Assembly: GCA_016194905.1 (NCBI GenBank)
Contig: JACQAP010000014.1
Span: 1-64,000, forward strand
Source: Betaproteobacteria bacterium
GTDB lineage: Bacteria; Pseudomonadota; Gammaproteobacteria; Burkholderiales; JACQAP01
Length of the DNA: 64,000 bases
Direction: 5' to 3'
Numbering within the stretch: the first letter of the stretch is position 1; each line of letters begins with the position of its first letter. Made by a program: the position numbers and the translations under genes. Shown here in pieces: positions 25,667 to 34,734 of this stretch. The notes beneath the pieces were generated by a model. It had not been told where the DNA came from, searched no databases, and saw nothing but the letters and a program-made list of their open reading frames with translations.

Positions 25667-26212
25667 CTACAACCTGACGTAGATGACCACTTTCGCCGGA
25701 TCGGCGAACAGCCAGTTGAGGCTCTTGGCGTAGACCGACGCCTCGGGACGATCGACTCGCGCGCCGACACCGATCGGGACTTTCAGTCCCCATCTGCCGG
25801 AAGGGACCGCGGCTCCGGGCATGACGATCGCGATCTGGCCGCGCTCCTCCTCGTTGAGTATGGCGAGCACGGCCTTGGTTCCGGCGAACTCGCGCGCTTT
25901 GTCGAGTACTGCCTGATCGTTCGCGGTGCCCAACGCACTCCATTTGCCCGGATCGTGGCGGATCTTCCATTCGATTTCAACGGCCTTCATGCAGCGCGAA
26001 CGGGTGCAGAATTCACCGATGCCGAACAACCGGTTCAGCGCTTCTCCGATGAAGTTGCGGCAGACCGCCCGGTCGGCGACGACGGCGCTGCAGTCGTTGA
26101 TGGCACTCTTCAGGTAGCCGTCGTTCTGGGTCCAGACGTCCTCCGCCGCTGCAAGCGCAGGCGGCAGGAGCAGGGTGAGAGTGGCGAAACCGAACACACG
26201 CAGCGATTTCAT
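25667..26212 (-). CDS. Secreted protein of unknown function
   Basis: Protein of 181 residues with a clear Sec signal peptide (about 1-23, ending ALAAAE). The mature part has cysteines at INDCS, AVCRNF, EFCTRSRCM, suggesting two disulfides in the periplasm. No enzyme motif is visible. It lies 16 bases upstream of the lipoprotein gene in the same direction, so the two envelope proteins may be made together. Start 26212 fits the signal peptide exactly. The family is not recognised. Confidence 0.6.
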   Translation of the reverse strand: MKSLRVFGFATLTLLLPPALAAAEDVWTQNDGYLKSAINDCSAVVADRAVCRNFIGEALNRLFGIGEFCTRSRCMKAVEIEWKIRHDPGKWSALGTANDQAVLDKAREFAGTKAVLAILNEEERGQIAIVMPGAAVPSGRWGLKVPIGVGARVDRPEASVYAKSLNWLFADPAKVVIYVRL

Positions 26213-26225
26213 GCGTCTCTTCGTG

Positions 26226-26837
26226 TCATAGGTCGGTTTTGTAGCGGCCGGCGACGGCCTGATCGAATTCGCGGATCGACTCCCGGCCGATGCCGCCGCT
26301 CTCGGCGATTTCTTCGCCGAAGGAGATGGTCATTTTCTCCGACCAGGTTTCCGGTTTCCACAAGTCGCTGCGCAGGAAGGCCTTGGCGCAATGGAAGTAG
26401 CATTCGGTGACGCGCACGCGGATGACCAGCAGCGCCTTGCTGCCGCGGGCCGACACCTTTGCGCACAACGCCGGATCGTCGAGCAGTTCCGCTTCGCCCC
26501 GGACTCGCAAGGTTTCGCAGGTGCCGGGAACCAGGAATAGTAGTCCGACGGCGGGATTGGCGAGGATATTGGTCAGCGAAAAAATCAGCTTGTTGCCCTT
26601 GCGTTCGGGAATCAGCAGCGTGCGGCTGTTTTCGACGTGCACGAATCCGGCCGGATCGCCTTTCGGCGAAACGGTCGCCCGGCCTCCGGCGTCCGCCGTG
26701 GACAGCATCAGCATCGGCGATTTGCCGATGAACCCGATGGCGCGGGCATTCAGTTCGCGATGGATCTTGTGCGGCACCATCTCACCGGGCGAGCCGATCA
26801 GTTCTCGTAACGCGTCCGCGTTTTCGATCCTGGCCAT
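26226..26837 (-). CDS. FMN-binding pyridoxamine 5'-phosphate oxidase-family protein
   Basis: Protein of 203 residues with the split-barrel fold. Typical segments are LMLSTADAGGRATVSPKGDPAGFVHV (strand, turn, strand), LLIPERKGNKLIFSLTNILANPAVGLLFLVPG, and LRVRGEAELLDD. This matches the MSMEG_1061-type FMN-dependent group of the PPOX superfamily. Members reduce or oxidise small molecules with flavin, and most substrates are unknown. The residues of true PdxH (the pyridoxal phosphate site) are not evident, so vitamin B6 synthesis is not implied. It ends 13 bases before the secreted-protein start. Confidence 0.75.
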   Translation of the reverse strand: MARIENADALRELIGSPGEMVPHKIHRELNARAIGFIGKSPMLMLSTADAGGRATVSPKGDPAGFVHVENSRTLLIPERKGNKLIFSLTNILANPAVGLLFLVPGTCETLRVRGEAELLDDPALCAKVSARGSKALLVIRVRVTECYFHCAKAFLRSDLWKPETWSEKMTISFGEEIAESGGIGRESIREFDQAVAGRYKTDL

Positions 26838-26851
26838 GGTGCCCCCCCGTG

Positions 26852-27100
26852 TTACTTGTTCTGAGTTTCCGCTTCCTTGTCGCGATCCTGTTTCTGTTGC
26901 TCGAGGTTTGTTCCCAGGTCCGTGGCCCGGTTCATGGTACGCGCGCCTTCCCGAATGGTCCCGGACGGCAAAGATTCGACGTTCTTCACCGGATGCGTGT
27001 CCGGCGTAGCGCTTGACTTAGGCGTGGGCGGCTTGCTTTTTTCGCAGGCGGACAGCAATACGACCGCGAAAATCATTGCAACGAGTAAGCAACGCTTCAT
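26852..27100 (-). CDS. Small lipoprotein of unknown function
   Basis: Protein of 82 residues. The signal is short and strongly hydrophobic, ending LLSAC (Cys19), followed by a hydrophilic, charged tail (many Lys, Glu, Gln, Thr) with no globular pattern. Such proteins are usually tethered to the outer membrane. GAGAGAA lies ahead of the ATG at a normal distance. No homologue is recognised. Confidence 0.6.
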   Translation of the reverse strand: MKRCLLVAMIFAVVLLSACEKSKPPTPKSSATPDTHPVKNVESLPSGTIREGARTMNRATDLGTNLEQQKQDRDKEAETQNK

Positions 27101-27110
27101 GATTCTCTCC

Positions 27111-27141
27111 CTAGCCCCTAGCCCCTAGCCCCTAGCCCCTA
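27111..27141. repeat. Tandem heptamer repeat CTAGCCC
   Basis: Four perfect copies of CTAGCCC (27111-27138) and a partial fifth fill the gap between the small lipoprotein gene and the mmsA stop codon. Copy number is likely to vary by slippage. Confidence 0.85.
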
Positions 27142-27144
27142 ACC

Positions 27145-28668
27145 TTACTTCATCGTCGGCATGACGAACTCGGCGCCTTTGCGGATGCCGGTCGGCCAGC
27201 GCGTCGTGATCGTCTTCAGGTGCGAATAGAAACGCACGCCCTCGGGACCGTAGGCATAGTGATCGCCGAACAGCGAACGCTTCCACCCGCCGAAGCTGTG
27301 GAAGGCCATGGGCACCGGGATCGGCACGTTGATGCCGACCATGCCGATCTGGATGCGCATGGCGAATTCCCGCGCGCAGTCGCCGTCGCGCGTGAACAGC
27401 GACACGCCATTGCCGAATTCGTGTTTGTTGACCAGGTCGACCGCCGCTTCGAAATCGGGCACGCGCGTGACCGCAAGCACCGGGCCGAACACTTCTTCCT
27501 TGTAGATCGTCATGTCCGGCTTGACCTGGTCGAACAGGCAGCCACCGAGGAAGAAGCCGTTCTCGTGGCCTTTGACCTTGAGGCCGCGGCCGTCCACCAC
27601 CAGTTTCGCGCCTTCCTTGACGCCCAGATCCACGTAGCCGCTGACTTTGTCGAGATGCTGCCGCGTGACCAGCGGCCCCATTTCCGCCGCGTCGTCGGTA
27701 CCGGTGTCGATCTTCAGCGCCTTGGTGCGTTCGGCAAGTTTCTCCACCAGCTTGTCGGCGATATTTCCCACGGCGACCGCAACCGAGATCGCCATGCAGC
27801 GTTCGCCCGCGGAACCGTAGGCCGCGCCGATCAGCGCATCCACGGCTTGATCGAGATCGGCATCCGGCATCACGACCAGATGGTTCTTCGCGCCGCCTAG
27901 CGCCTGCACCCGTTTCCCTGAAGCGGTACCCGTGCGGTAGATGTATTCTGCGATAGGCGTAGAACCGACGAAGCTCACCGCCGAGATACGCGGATCGTGC
28001 AGCAGCGCATCGACTGCGACCTTGTCGCCGTGCACAACGTTGAACACGCCGTCAGGCAATCCCGCTTCCTTCAGCAGCTTTGCCACGTAAAGGCTCGCCG
28101 ACGGATCGCGCTCGGAGGGTTTGAGGACAAAAGTGTTGCCGCAGGCGATGGCGATCGGGTACATCCACATCGGCACCATCATCGGGAAATTGAATGGGGT
28201 GATGCCGGCGCAGACGCCCAGCGGCTGGCGCACGGAGTAGCTGTCCACGCCGGTGCCGACCTGTTCGGTGTACTCGCCCTTGAGCAGGTGCGGAATGCCG
28301 CAGGCGAACTCGACGACTTCGATGCCACGGGTGACTTCGCCTTTGGCGTCGGATAAAACCTTGCCGTGCTCGCTGGTGACGATTGCGGCGAGCCTGTCGG
28401 CGTGCATGTCCAGCAATTCCTTGAACTTGAACATCACGCGCGCACGACGCAGCGGCGGTGTGGCGGCCCAAGCTGGGAATGCCTTCTGCGCCGCCTCGAC
28501 GGCAGCGGAGACTTCCGCTTCGGCTGCGAACGGCACCCGGGCCTTCACGCTGCCCAGCGCCGGATTGTAGACATCGCCGTGGCGCCCGCTACGGCCGGCG
28601 ACTTCGGTTCCGCCTATGTAGTGGTGAAGTTCTTCCAGGACTGAGGCCTGGTTCAGTGGTTTGTTCAC
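27145..28668 (-). CDS. mmsA: CoA-acylating methylmalonate/malonate-semialdehyde dehydrogenase
   Basis: Protein of 507 residues of the aldehyde dehydrogenase superfamily, class MmsA. Diagnostic stretches are [36 protein letters not shown], the catalytic Cys in [14 protein letters not shown], and the C-terminal [16 protein letters not shown]. It converts malonate or methylmalonate semialdehyde plus CoA and NAD to acetyl- or propionyl-CoA, CO2 and NADH. The GTG at 28668 was chosen because GGAGAAAC lies just before it. A beta-alanine:pyruvate-type aminotransferase is encoded upstream on the same strand, so it probably finishes beta-alanine or a related amino acid's breakdown. Confidence 0.92.
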   Translation of the reverse strand: MNKPLNQASVLEELHHYIGGTEVAGRSGRHGDVYNPALGSVKARVPFAAEAEVSAAVEAAQKAFPAWAATPPLRRARVMFKFKELLDMHADRLAAIVTSEHGKVLSDAKGEVTRGIEVVEFACGIPHLLKGEYTEQVGTGVDSYSVRQPLGVCAGITPFNFPMMVPMWMYPIAIACGNTFVLKPSERDPSASLYVAKLLKEAGLPDGVFNVVHGDKVAVDALLHDPRISAVSFVGSTPIAEYIYRTGTASGKRVQALGGAKNHLVVMPDADLDQAVDALIGAAYGSAGERCMAISVAVAVGNIADKLVEKLAERTKALKIDTGTDDAAEMGPLVTRQHLDKVSGYVDLGVKEGAKLVVDGRGLKVKGHENGFFLGGCLFDQVKPDMTIYKEEVFGPVLAVTRVPDFEAAVDLVNKHEFGNGVSLFTRDGDCAREFAMRIQIGMVGINVPIPVPMAFHSFGGWKRSLFGDHYAYGPEGVRFYSHLKTITTRWPTGIRKGAEFVMPTMK

Positions 28669-28702
28669 GTTTGTTTCTCCTCTGACTGTTCGGTCTTGTG
28701 CG

Positions 28703-30211
28703 TTATGCGGCCGCGGCCTTGCGGCCGTTGGCAAAATTTTCATCCAGCGGATAGATCGGTCGCCGGATCTTGCGGTATTCGAACTCGGTCCAGTCCGAGG
28801 ACGACACGCCGGGAGCGTCACAGAACACCATGCCCTTCGCGATCGGCAGGAACACCGGCCGGAAGTACATGCGCGACTTCAGCAGCAGGTAGCGCTGGCG
28901 TGCGGGGTCGATGCCGGCGCTTTCGAACACGCCGCGGTCCCACGGTTCCTGATTGCGCTCGGAGATGACGACCTGCGCGGTGCCGGTGTCGAGCACCACG
29001 GTCCTGCCCATGAAGCAGCGCATCCCGGTGAACTGCGGGCCGGTGATGGTGTACTCGCCGTCCGTGATCGTGCGGATGACCCCGCTCAGCAGCAAAGGCT
29101 CCCCCTTGCGCCGGATCGAGGGCATGTCCATTTTGCCGCCCACTGGAAGCGATACCCGCGCGTTCTTGCCGGCCTCAATCATCCTCGCCACGGCTTCCGG
29201 ATCGCGGATCGGCGCCACCGCGATGCCGGTCAAGCCTTGGCGCAGCGCCTCGCGCAGCACGTACATCGTGTCCTGCGTTGAGCCGGAGGCGCAGTTGTCG
29301 GCGTGATCCAGCAGCAGGATCGGTCCACCCGACTGTTCGCCCATGCGCTTCGCCTGCGCGATCGACTGCTCAAGCGGCTGTCCGCGGTAGATAAAATCTT
29401 CCTTTTGCGCCCAGGCAACTTCCAGGATCGCATTGCACGCGCTCGCGGCTGCAGATTTGCCGGCGTCCGCAACGGTGACCACGCTGATGCCGGCGTCGTG
29501 AATGTCGGCCATCTGGAAGCCGCCGAATGCGGTGGCGGCCAGCAGGCCGTCGCGTTCCGCCGCGCGGGCGGCGTCGACGAAATCCTTCATCGCACCTTCG
29601 GCGGTGTTCTGGCGCAGCGTCTGCGCCAGGATCGGCGCGTTGCCCCACGCCATCACCGGCTTGACCTCGCCCTTCATCATGCGCAGCAGGATGGAGCCGG
29701 CGAGTTGCCCGGATTCGTACTGGTCCACGTGCGGATAGGTCTTGTACCCGGCGATGACGTCGCAGTTGCGCACCATGCGTTCGGTGACGTTGGCGTGCAG
29801 GTCCAGCGATACCGCGATCGGCGTGCGTGGTGCAATGTTGCGGATTTTCTCGAGCAACGTGCCTTCGCCGTCGTCGGTGCGGTCCGCCACCACCATGGCG
29901 CCGTGCAGGTCGAGCAACACCGCATCGCAGCCCTTGGCAACCTCACTGCAAATCGCCTCGCAAATGCGGTCATAGGCGTTGCCGTCCACCGGCCCGCTCG
30001 GGTTCGCCCAGGCGGCGATCGGCGTGACCACCTCCGCGCCGGCCTTCGCAGCCAGGTCCAGGAACGCTGCCATGGCCATGCCCTTGCCCTTCATCGCCTC
30101 GAAAGCTTCGCGTCCGAGGTACGGCCCCTTGGGCCCGAACTCCTCCCACGGCGTCGGCACCGGCGAGAAGGTGTTGGTCTCGTGCTGCATCTGGGCGATG
30201 ACGAAATTCAT
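28703..30211 (-). CDS. M81-family metallopeptidase, MlrC (microcystinase C)-like
   Basis: Protein of 502 residues. The start [17 protein letters not shown] and later [18 protein letters not shown] and [12 protein letters not shown] are features of the MlrC/DUF1485 family. Conserved Asp and His residues in these stretches are the likely zinc ligands. MlrC finishes the breakdown of linearised microcystin peptides, but most homologues in soil and freshwater Betaproteobacteria act on unknown small peptides or amides. The start at 30211 aligns with the family start; codons upstream come from the family A repeat. Placed between mmsA and an omega-aminotransferase gene, it may release a beta-amino acid; that is inference. 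Confidence 0.83.
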   Translation of the reverse strand: MNFVIAQMQHETNTFSPVPTPWEEFGPKGPYLGREAFEAMKGKGMAMAAFLDLAAKAGAEVVTPIAAWANPSGPVDGNAYDRICEAICSEVAKGCDAVLLDLHGAMVVADRTDDGEGTLLEKIRNIAPRTPIAVSLDLHANVTERMVRNCDVIAGYKTYPHVDQYESGQLAGSILLRMMKGEVKPVMAWGNAPILAQTLRQNTAEGAMKDFVDAARAAERDGLLAATAFGGFQMADIHDAGISVVTVADAGKSAAASACNAILEVAWAQKEDFIYRGQPLEQSIAQAKRMGEQSGGPILLLDHADNCASGSTQDTMYVLREALRQGLTGIAVAPIRDPEAVARMIEAGKNARVSLPVGGKMDMPSIRRKGEPLLLSGVIRTITDGEYTITGPQFTGMRCFMGRTVVLDTGTAQVVISERNQEPWDRGVFESAGIDPARQRYLLLKSRMYFRPVFLPIAKGMVFCDAPGVSSSDWTEFEYRKIRRPIYPLDENFANGRKAAAA

Positions 30212-30226
30212 TTTCTTAATACCGCT

Positions 30227-30397
30227 AACCGCAAAGGCGCGAAGGCGCAAAGGAAACGCAAAGGAAAGCTAAACCAGAAACTTTGAAAGTGCATCGAAAT
30301 AAATGGAGAGAATGTCAGTCCGTCCTCTGTTCAGTTGCTTATCCGCTTGCACTTCTTTGCGTTTCCTTTGCGCCTTTGCGTCTTTGCGGTGAAGGGT
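30227..30397. repeat. Intergenic inverted-repeat element, family A
   Basis: The left arm 30227-30264 (ACCGCAAAGGCGCGAAGGCG onward) and right arm 30354-30397 (CTTTGCGTTTCC ... CTTTGCGGTGAAGGG) are reverse complements around about 90 unrelated bases. The element occupies nearly the entire gap between the aminotransferase stop and the MlrC-like gene start. Confidence 0.8.
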
Positions 30398-30401
30398 TAT
30401 T

Positions 30402-31754
30402 TCAAGGAAGAGTCTTCAAAACGTCGCGCACGGTATCGAAGAGCTGGTCGATCTGTGCCTTTTCGATGATGAACGGAGGCGACATCGCGATCGTGTCGCC
30501 GGTGGTACGGATCAGGACATTCTTGTCGTAGGCGCGCAGGAAAGCTTCGAAGGCGCGCGCGCCGGGTTTGTCGGCCATGGGTTGCAGTTCGATGCCGACC
30601 ACCAGTCCGATCGTGCGGATGTCGATCACGTGCGGCAGTCCCTTGAGCGAATGTGCTGCGTCTTCCCAGTACGGTGCCAGCTCGGCGACGCGCTCGAACA
30701 GCTTTTCGTCCCGGAACAGATCGAGGGAGGCGCACGCGGCCGCGGCAGCCAGCGGATGGCCGGAGTAGGTGTACCCGTGGTAGAACTCGATGGCCGCGTC
30801 GGGACCGCCTTTTTCCATGAAGGTGTCGTAGATGCCTTGCTTCACGATCACGCCGCCCATGGGCACGGCCGCATTGGTCAACGCCTTGGCGCAGGTGATG
30901 ATGTCCGGCGTCACGCCGAACGTCTGCGCCGCAAAGGCTTTGCCGGTCCGGCCGAAGCCGGTGATGACTTCGTCGAATATCAGAAGGATGCCGTATTTGT
31001 CGCAGAGGCTGCGCAGCTTCTGCAGATAACCCTTCGGCGGCAGCAGCACGCCGGTGGAGCCCGCAACCGGTTCGACGATTACCGCAGCGATATTGGACGC
31101 GTCGTGCAGTTGCACCAGCCGTTCCAGGTCGTCGGCGAGTTCCGCGCCGTACTCGGGCAGTCCGCGCGAGAAGGCGTTGCGCGCAAGATCGTGCGTGTGG
31201 CGCAGATGATCCACCGACCCCAGCATGTTGCCGAAAGTCTTGCGGTTGCCGACCATGCCGCCGACCGAGATGCCGCCGAAGCCCACGCCGTGATAACCGC
31301 GTTCGCGCCCGATCAGGATGCGCCGGGTGCCCTCGCCGCGTACGCGGTGATAGGCGAGCGCGATTTTCAGCGCGGTATCGACCGCTTCGGACCCGGAGTT
31401 GGTGAAGAACACCCGGTTGAGTCCCTGCGGCGTGATCGAGACCAGTTTTTCCGCTGCCTGGAAGGCGGCGGGATGGTGCATCTGGAATCCGGTCGCGTAA
31501 TCGATGGTTTCGGCCTGTTGCTTGATCGCATCGACGATCTGGCGGCGGCAGTGGCCGGCATTGACCGCCCACAGGCCGGCGATGCCGTCGAGCACTTTGC
31601 GGCCGTCATGGGTCTGGTAATACATGTCCTTGGCCGACACCAGCAAACGCGGCGCGGCCTTGAACTGGCGGTTGGCGGTGAAGGGGATCCACAGCGCATC
31701 GAGATTCAGGGAAGCATTCAAATGGCGCAGGGCTTTTTCGTCTGGCATGTTCAT
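30402..31754 (-). CDS. Class III omega-aminotransferase, beta-alanine:pyruvate-type
   Basis: Protein of 450 residues from the ATG at 31754 (GAGGA upstream; the family usually begins MNMPxx). An ATG at 31817 would add 21 residues. Family features are LDALWIPFTANRQFKAAPRLL, TNSGSEAVDTALKIAL, the cofactor Asp in IFDEVITGFGRTG, and the pyridoxal-phosphate lysine in ITCAKALTN. It transfers an amino group from beta-alanine or another omega-amino acid to pyruvate. Malonate semialdehyde so formed is the substrate of the nearby MmsA, giving a two-step route to acetyl-CoA, with the MlrC-like gene between. Confidence 0.88.
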   Translation of the reverse strand: MNMPDEKALRHLNASLNLDALWIPFTANRQFKAAPRLLVSAKDMYYQTHDGRKVLDGIAGLWAVNAGHCRRQIVDAIKQQAETIDYATGFQMHHPAAFQAAEKLVSITPQGLNRVFFTNSGSEAVDTALKIALAYHRVRGEGTRRILIGRERGYHGVGFGGISVGGMVGNRKTFGNMLGSVDHLRHTHDLARNAFSRGLPEYGAELADDLERLVQLHDASNIAAVIVEPVAGSTGVLLPPKGYLQKLRSLCDKYGILLIFDEVITGFGRTGKAFAAQTFGVTPDIITCAKALTNAAVPMGGVIVKQGIYDTFMEKGGPDAAIEFYHGYTYSGHPLAAAAACASLDLFRDEKLFERVAELAPYWEDAAHSLKGLPHVIDIRTIGLVVGIELQPMADKPGARAFEAFLRAYDKNVLIRTTGDTIAMSPPFIIEKAQIDQLFDTVRDVLKTLP

Positions 31755-31954
31755 GATCGCGTCCTCGTCGACCAGCCTCGAGGGAGGCTGCGCAAAAGCG
31801 TTGATTCGAGTGGTCATTATAGTGCCGTGCGGCGTCCGGCATCCAGCCGGGATTTGCTTGGGTCCCGAGCATCGCTTATCCTTCGCTGCCCGGCGTGGTG
31901 CCTCGCGATGGCCTGAGGGCGTCCGGCCGCATCGATCCGACCAGGAACTCCCCG

Positions 31955-33151
31955 ATGGACCTGAATTACACGAAGGAAGAAACCGCATTTCGCGGCGAAG
32001 TGCGCGAATTCATCCGCAGCCACCTGCCGGGCGACCTGTCCAGAAAAGTCCTTGAGCACAAGCGGCTCGGCAAGGACGACTACGTGCGCTGGCAGAAAAT
32101 CCTGTTCGAGAAGGGCTGGATTGCCGCCGGCTGGCCGGTGGAATACGGCGGCACCGGCTGGTCTTCGATCCAGCGCTTCATTTTCGAAGACGAGAGCGCG
32201 GCGGCCGGCGCGCCGCGACTGACGCCGTTCGGCCTGCACATGGTCGGCCCGGTGATCATCGCCTTCGGCACCGAACAGCAGAAAAAGCATTATCTGCCGC
32301 GCATCCTTTCCAGCGAAGACTGGTGGTGCCAGGGCTATTCCGAGCCGGGCTCGGGTTCCGACCTCGCGTCGCTGAAGACGCGCGCCGAACGCAAAGGCGA
32401 CCACTACATCGTCAATGGCCAGAAAACCTGGAACACGCACGGCCAGTGGGCCGACATGTGCTTCTGCCTGGTGCGAACGTCCAGCGGCGGCAAGAAGCAG
32501 GACGGCATTTCTTTTCTGCTGATCGACATGCATTCCCCCGGCATCACGGTGCGACCGATCATCACGCTCGACGGCGAGCATGAGGTCAACGAAATCTGGT
32601 TCGAGAACGTCGAGGTGCCGGCGCAGAACCTGGTCGGCGAGGAAAACCGCGGCTGGACCTGCGCCAAGTTCCTGCTGTCGCACGAGCGGACCGGCATCGC
32701 CGGCGTCGGCGCGTCGAAACGCGAGCTGCAATACCTGAAGCACATCGCCACGCAGGAACAGGAGAGCGGCAGACCGCTGATGCAAGATCCCCTGTTCCGC
32801 GATCGTGTTGCTCGCGTCGAGATCGACCTGATGGCGCTCGAGATCACCTGCCTTCGCGTAGCGAGCGCGGATCGCGACGGCAAGGCCCCGGGTCCGGAAG
32901 CATCCATCCTCAAGATCAAGGGCACCGAGATCCAGCAGGAACTGACCGAACTCATGATGGATGCCGTCGGGCCTTACGCGCTGCCGCACCTGCCGATGGC
33001 CTGGGGCGACCACTGGATCGGCGCGCATGTCGGCCCCGACTACGCCGCGCCGCTGGCGGCGCGCTACTTCAATTACCGCAAGACCACCATCTACGGCGGC
33101 TCCAACGAAATCCAGCGCAACATCGTAGCGCAGATGGTTCTGGGACTTTGA
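31955..33151 (+). CDS. Acyl-CoA dehydrogenase, large-subunit type (PimC-like)
   Basis: Protein of 398 residues with the acyl-CoA dehydrogenase fold: helical N-terminus, GYSEPGSGSDLASLKTRA at the middle beta domain, and helical C-terminus ending YGGSNEIQRNIVAQMVLGL. At the place where medium-chain enzymes carry the catalytic Glu (YEGTxxIQ) this protein has YGGSNEIQ. This pattern, and pairing with a smaller dehydrogenase gene, is typical of heteromeric pimeloyl-CoA-type enzymes. The ATG at 31955 begins the normal DLNYTKEE start. The second subunit follows after a repeat element. Confidence 0.85.
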   Translation: MDLNYTKEETAFRGEVREFIRSHLPGDLSRKVLEHKRLGKDDYVRWQKILFEKGWIAAGWPVEYGGTGWSSIQRFIFEDESAAAGAPRLTPFGLHMVGPVIIAFGTEQQKKHYLPRILSSEDWWCQGYSEPGSGSDLASLKTRAERKGDHYIVNGQKTWNTHGQWADMCFCLVRTSSGGKKQDGISFLLIDMHSPGITVRPIITLDGEHEVNEIWFENVEVPAQNLVGEENRGWTCAKFLLSHERTGIAGVGASKRELQYLKHIATQEQESGRPLMQDPLFRDRVARVEIDLMALEITCLRVASADRDGKAPGPEASILKIKGTEIQQELTELMMDAVGPYALPHLPMAWGDHWIGAHVGPDYAAPLAARYFNYRKTTIYGGSNEIQRNIVAQMVLGL

Positions 33152-33162
33152 AAGTCAAGATC

Positions 33163-33296
33163 TTTCACCACGGAGGACATGGATACCCTCGCGAAGCGTG
33201 GAGTACCCTTTTAGAACACGGAGGAAGGCAATAGAACGGGAACTGGAGAGAATTGCCTGGGATTTGCAGTTCTCCGTGCCCTCCGCGGTTCAAGGT
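33163..33296. repeat. Intergenic inverted-repeat element, family B, shortened
   Basis: The left arm (CACCACGGAGGACATGGATA ... GAACACGGAGG) at 33163-33224 is followed by a short right arm, TTCTCCGTGCCCTCCGCGG onward, at 33270-33296. Compared with 23622-23838 the right arm has lost its GAGTACCC part. It separates the two acyl-CoA dehydrogenase genes. Confidence 0.75.
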
Positions 33297-33304
33297 CTAC
33301 AGAT

Positions 33305-34492
33305 ATGGACTTTTCACTGACTGAAGAACAGACGATGCTCAAGGACAGCGTGGCGCGCTTCCTCGAGAAAAATTTCACCTTTGAGCAGCGCCGCCGGATG
33401 CTGGCGGATCGCCAGCCGATGAATGCTCAACTCTGGCAGGGGCTGGCCTCGCTGGGGGTGCTCGGCGTGCCGTTCTCGCCGGAGGACGGCGGATTCGGCG
33501 GCGGTGGCGTGGAAACGATGCTGGTGATGGAAGCGCTCGGCCGCAACCTCACCCTCGAACCTTATCTCGCGACGGTGGTTCTGGCCGGAGGCTGTGTGGC
33601 GCTGGGCGCGGCCGAATGGCAGAAAAAGATTCTGCTGCCGAAGATCATCGACGGTTCGCTGATCCTGGCTTTCGCGCATGCCGAGCCGGACGCGCGTTTC
33701 GATCTCGGCCATGTCGGGACGCGGGCGACCCGCGACGGCAACGTGTTCGTGCTCGAAGGCGAGAAGACGCTGGTGCTGCACGGTTCGGTGGCGGACAAGT
33801 TCATCGTGTCGGCGCGTACCACCGGCGGTCCCGGAGACACGCGCGGCGTCACCTTGTTCATCGTCGAGGCCGACGAGGAAAATCTCGGCGGCCAGGAATA
33901 TCCCTTGTTCGACGGCACTCGTGCACTCGATCTGCAACTCTCCGGCGTAAAGCTGGGTCCCGAATCGGTGATCGGCACCCTCGACCAGGCCATGCCGTTG
34001 ATCGACGCAGTGCTCGATCGTGCAATGGCCGCGTTGTGTGCCGAGGCGGTTGGCATCATGGACGCGTTGCGCGCGACGACGGTGGAGTATCTGAAGACAC
34101 GGCAGCAATTCGGCCAGCCGATCGGCCGCTTCCAGGCCTTGCAGCATCGCGCAGTCGACATGCTGGTGCAACTCGAGCAGGCGCGCTCGATGGCCTTGCT
34201 GGCCGCTTCGAAAGTGGACTCGGCGGATGTTTCGGAGCGCCGGCGCACCGTCGCCGCGGCAAAGGAAATGGCCGGCCGCGCGGGCCGCTTCGTCGGCCAG
34301 CAGGCGATCCAGCTCCACGGCGGCATGGGCATGACCGACGAGCTGAACGTCAGCCACTATTTCAAGCGGTTGACTGCGATCGATGTGCTGTTCGGCAATT
34401 CTGCGAGCCAGCGCACGCGCTTCGCGACCATGAAGGAAGGCGACGCTGGTGCGCAAATGAAGCCCCCCCGCAAGTCCTGGGTCAAGATCTGA
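33305..34492 (+). CDS. Acyl-CoA dehydrogenase, small-subunit type (PimD-like)
   Basis: Protein of 395 residues with the same fold. The N-terminus MDFSLTEEQTMLKDSVARFL and the C-terminal LHGGMGMTDELNVSHYFKRL are family typical. The flavin-domain loop around AFAHAEPDARFDL is altered from the standard T-E-P-x-x-G-S-D, and the terminal segment DVLFGNSASQRTRF lacks the usual YEGT. This degenerate look is characteristic of the small subunits of two-gene acyl-CoA dehydrogenases, in which active-site residues are shared. It probably oxidises an acyl-CoA with a long or branched side chain together with the preceding protein. Confidence 0.83.
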   Translation: MDFSLTEEQTMLKDSVARFLEKNFTFEQRRRMLADRQPMNAQLWQGLASLGVLGVPFSPEDGGFGGGGVETMLVMEALGRNLTLEPYLATVVLAGGCVALGAAEWQKKILLPKIIDGSLILAFAHAEPDARFDLGHVGTRATRDGNVFVLEGEKTLVLHGSVADKFIVSARTTGGPGDTRGVTLFIVEADEENLGGQEYPLFDGTRALDLQLSGVKLGPESVIGTLDQAMPLIDAVLDRAMAALCAEAVGIMDALRATTVEYLKTRQQFGQPIGRFQALQHRAVDMLVQLEQARSMALLAASKVDSADVSERRRTVAAAKEMAGRAGRFVGQQAIQLHGGMGMTDELNVSHYFKRLTAIDVLFGNSASQRTRFATMKEGDAGAQMKPPRKSWVKI

Positions 34493-34493
34493 A

Positions 34494-34714
34494 TTTCACC
34501 GCAAAGACGCAAAGGACGCAAAGGGAACGCAAAGGAGGACATGGAAGCTCGAAAAGCGGTGAGGGTTAGTAAATCCTGCCAAGGTTGATTTTCTCTGCGC
34601 ATGCAAGTCATGTGTGGTGCCATGTCGAGCAGCGTAAATCACCCAGCGATCCATTCACATTGCATTGCTTTCCTTTGCGTTCCCTTTGCGTCCTTTGCGC
34701 CTTTGCGGTGAAGA
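34494..34714. repeat. Intergenic inverted-repeat element, family A
   Basis: The left arm 34494-34535 (TTTCACCGCAAAGACGCAAA onward) mirrors the right arm 34668-34714 (CTTTGCGTTCCCTTTGCGTC ... TTTGCGGTGAAG). About 130 unrelated bases lie between them. The right arm ends just before the ribosome binding site of the MaoC gene. Confidence 0.8.
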
Positions 34715-34734
34715 CCTTTTTTGGAGGTTGAACG

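Noticed and set aside
20734-34714. CRISPR array suspected from the repeated arms
   Set aside because: The repeats occur as isolated mirrored pairs in separate intergenic gaps, not as a regular direct-repeat array, and no cas gene is present.
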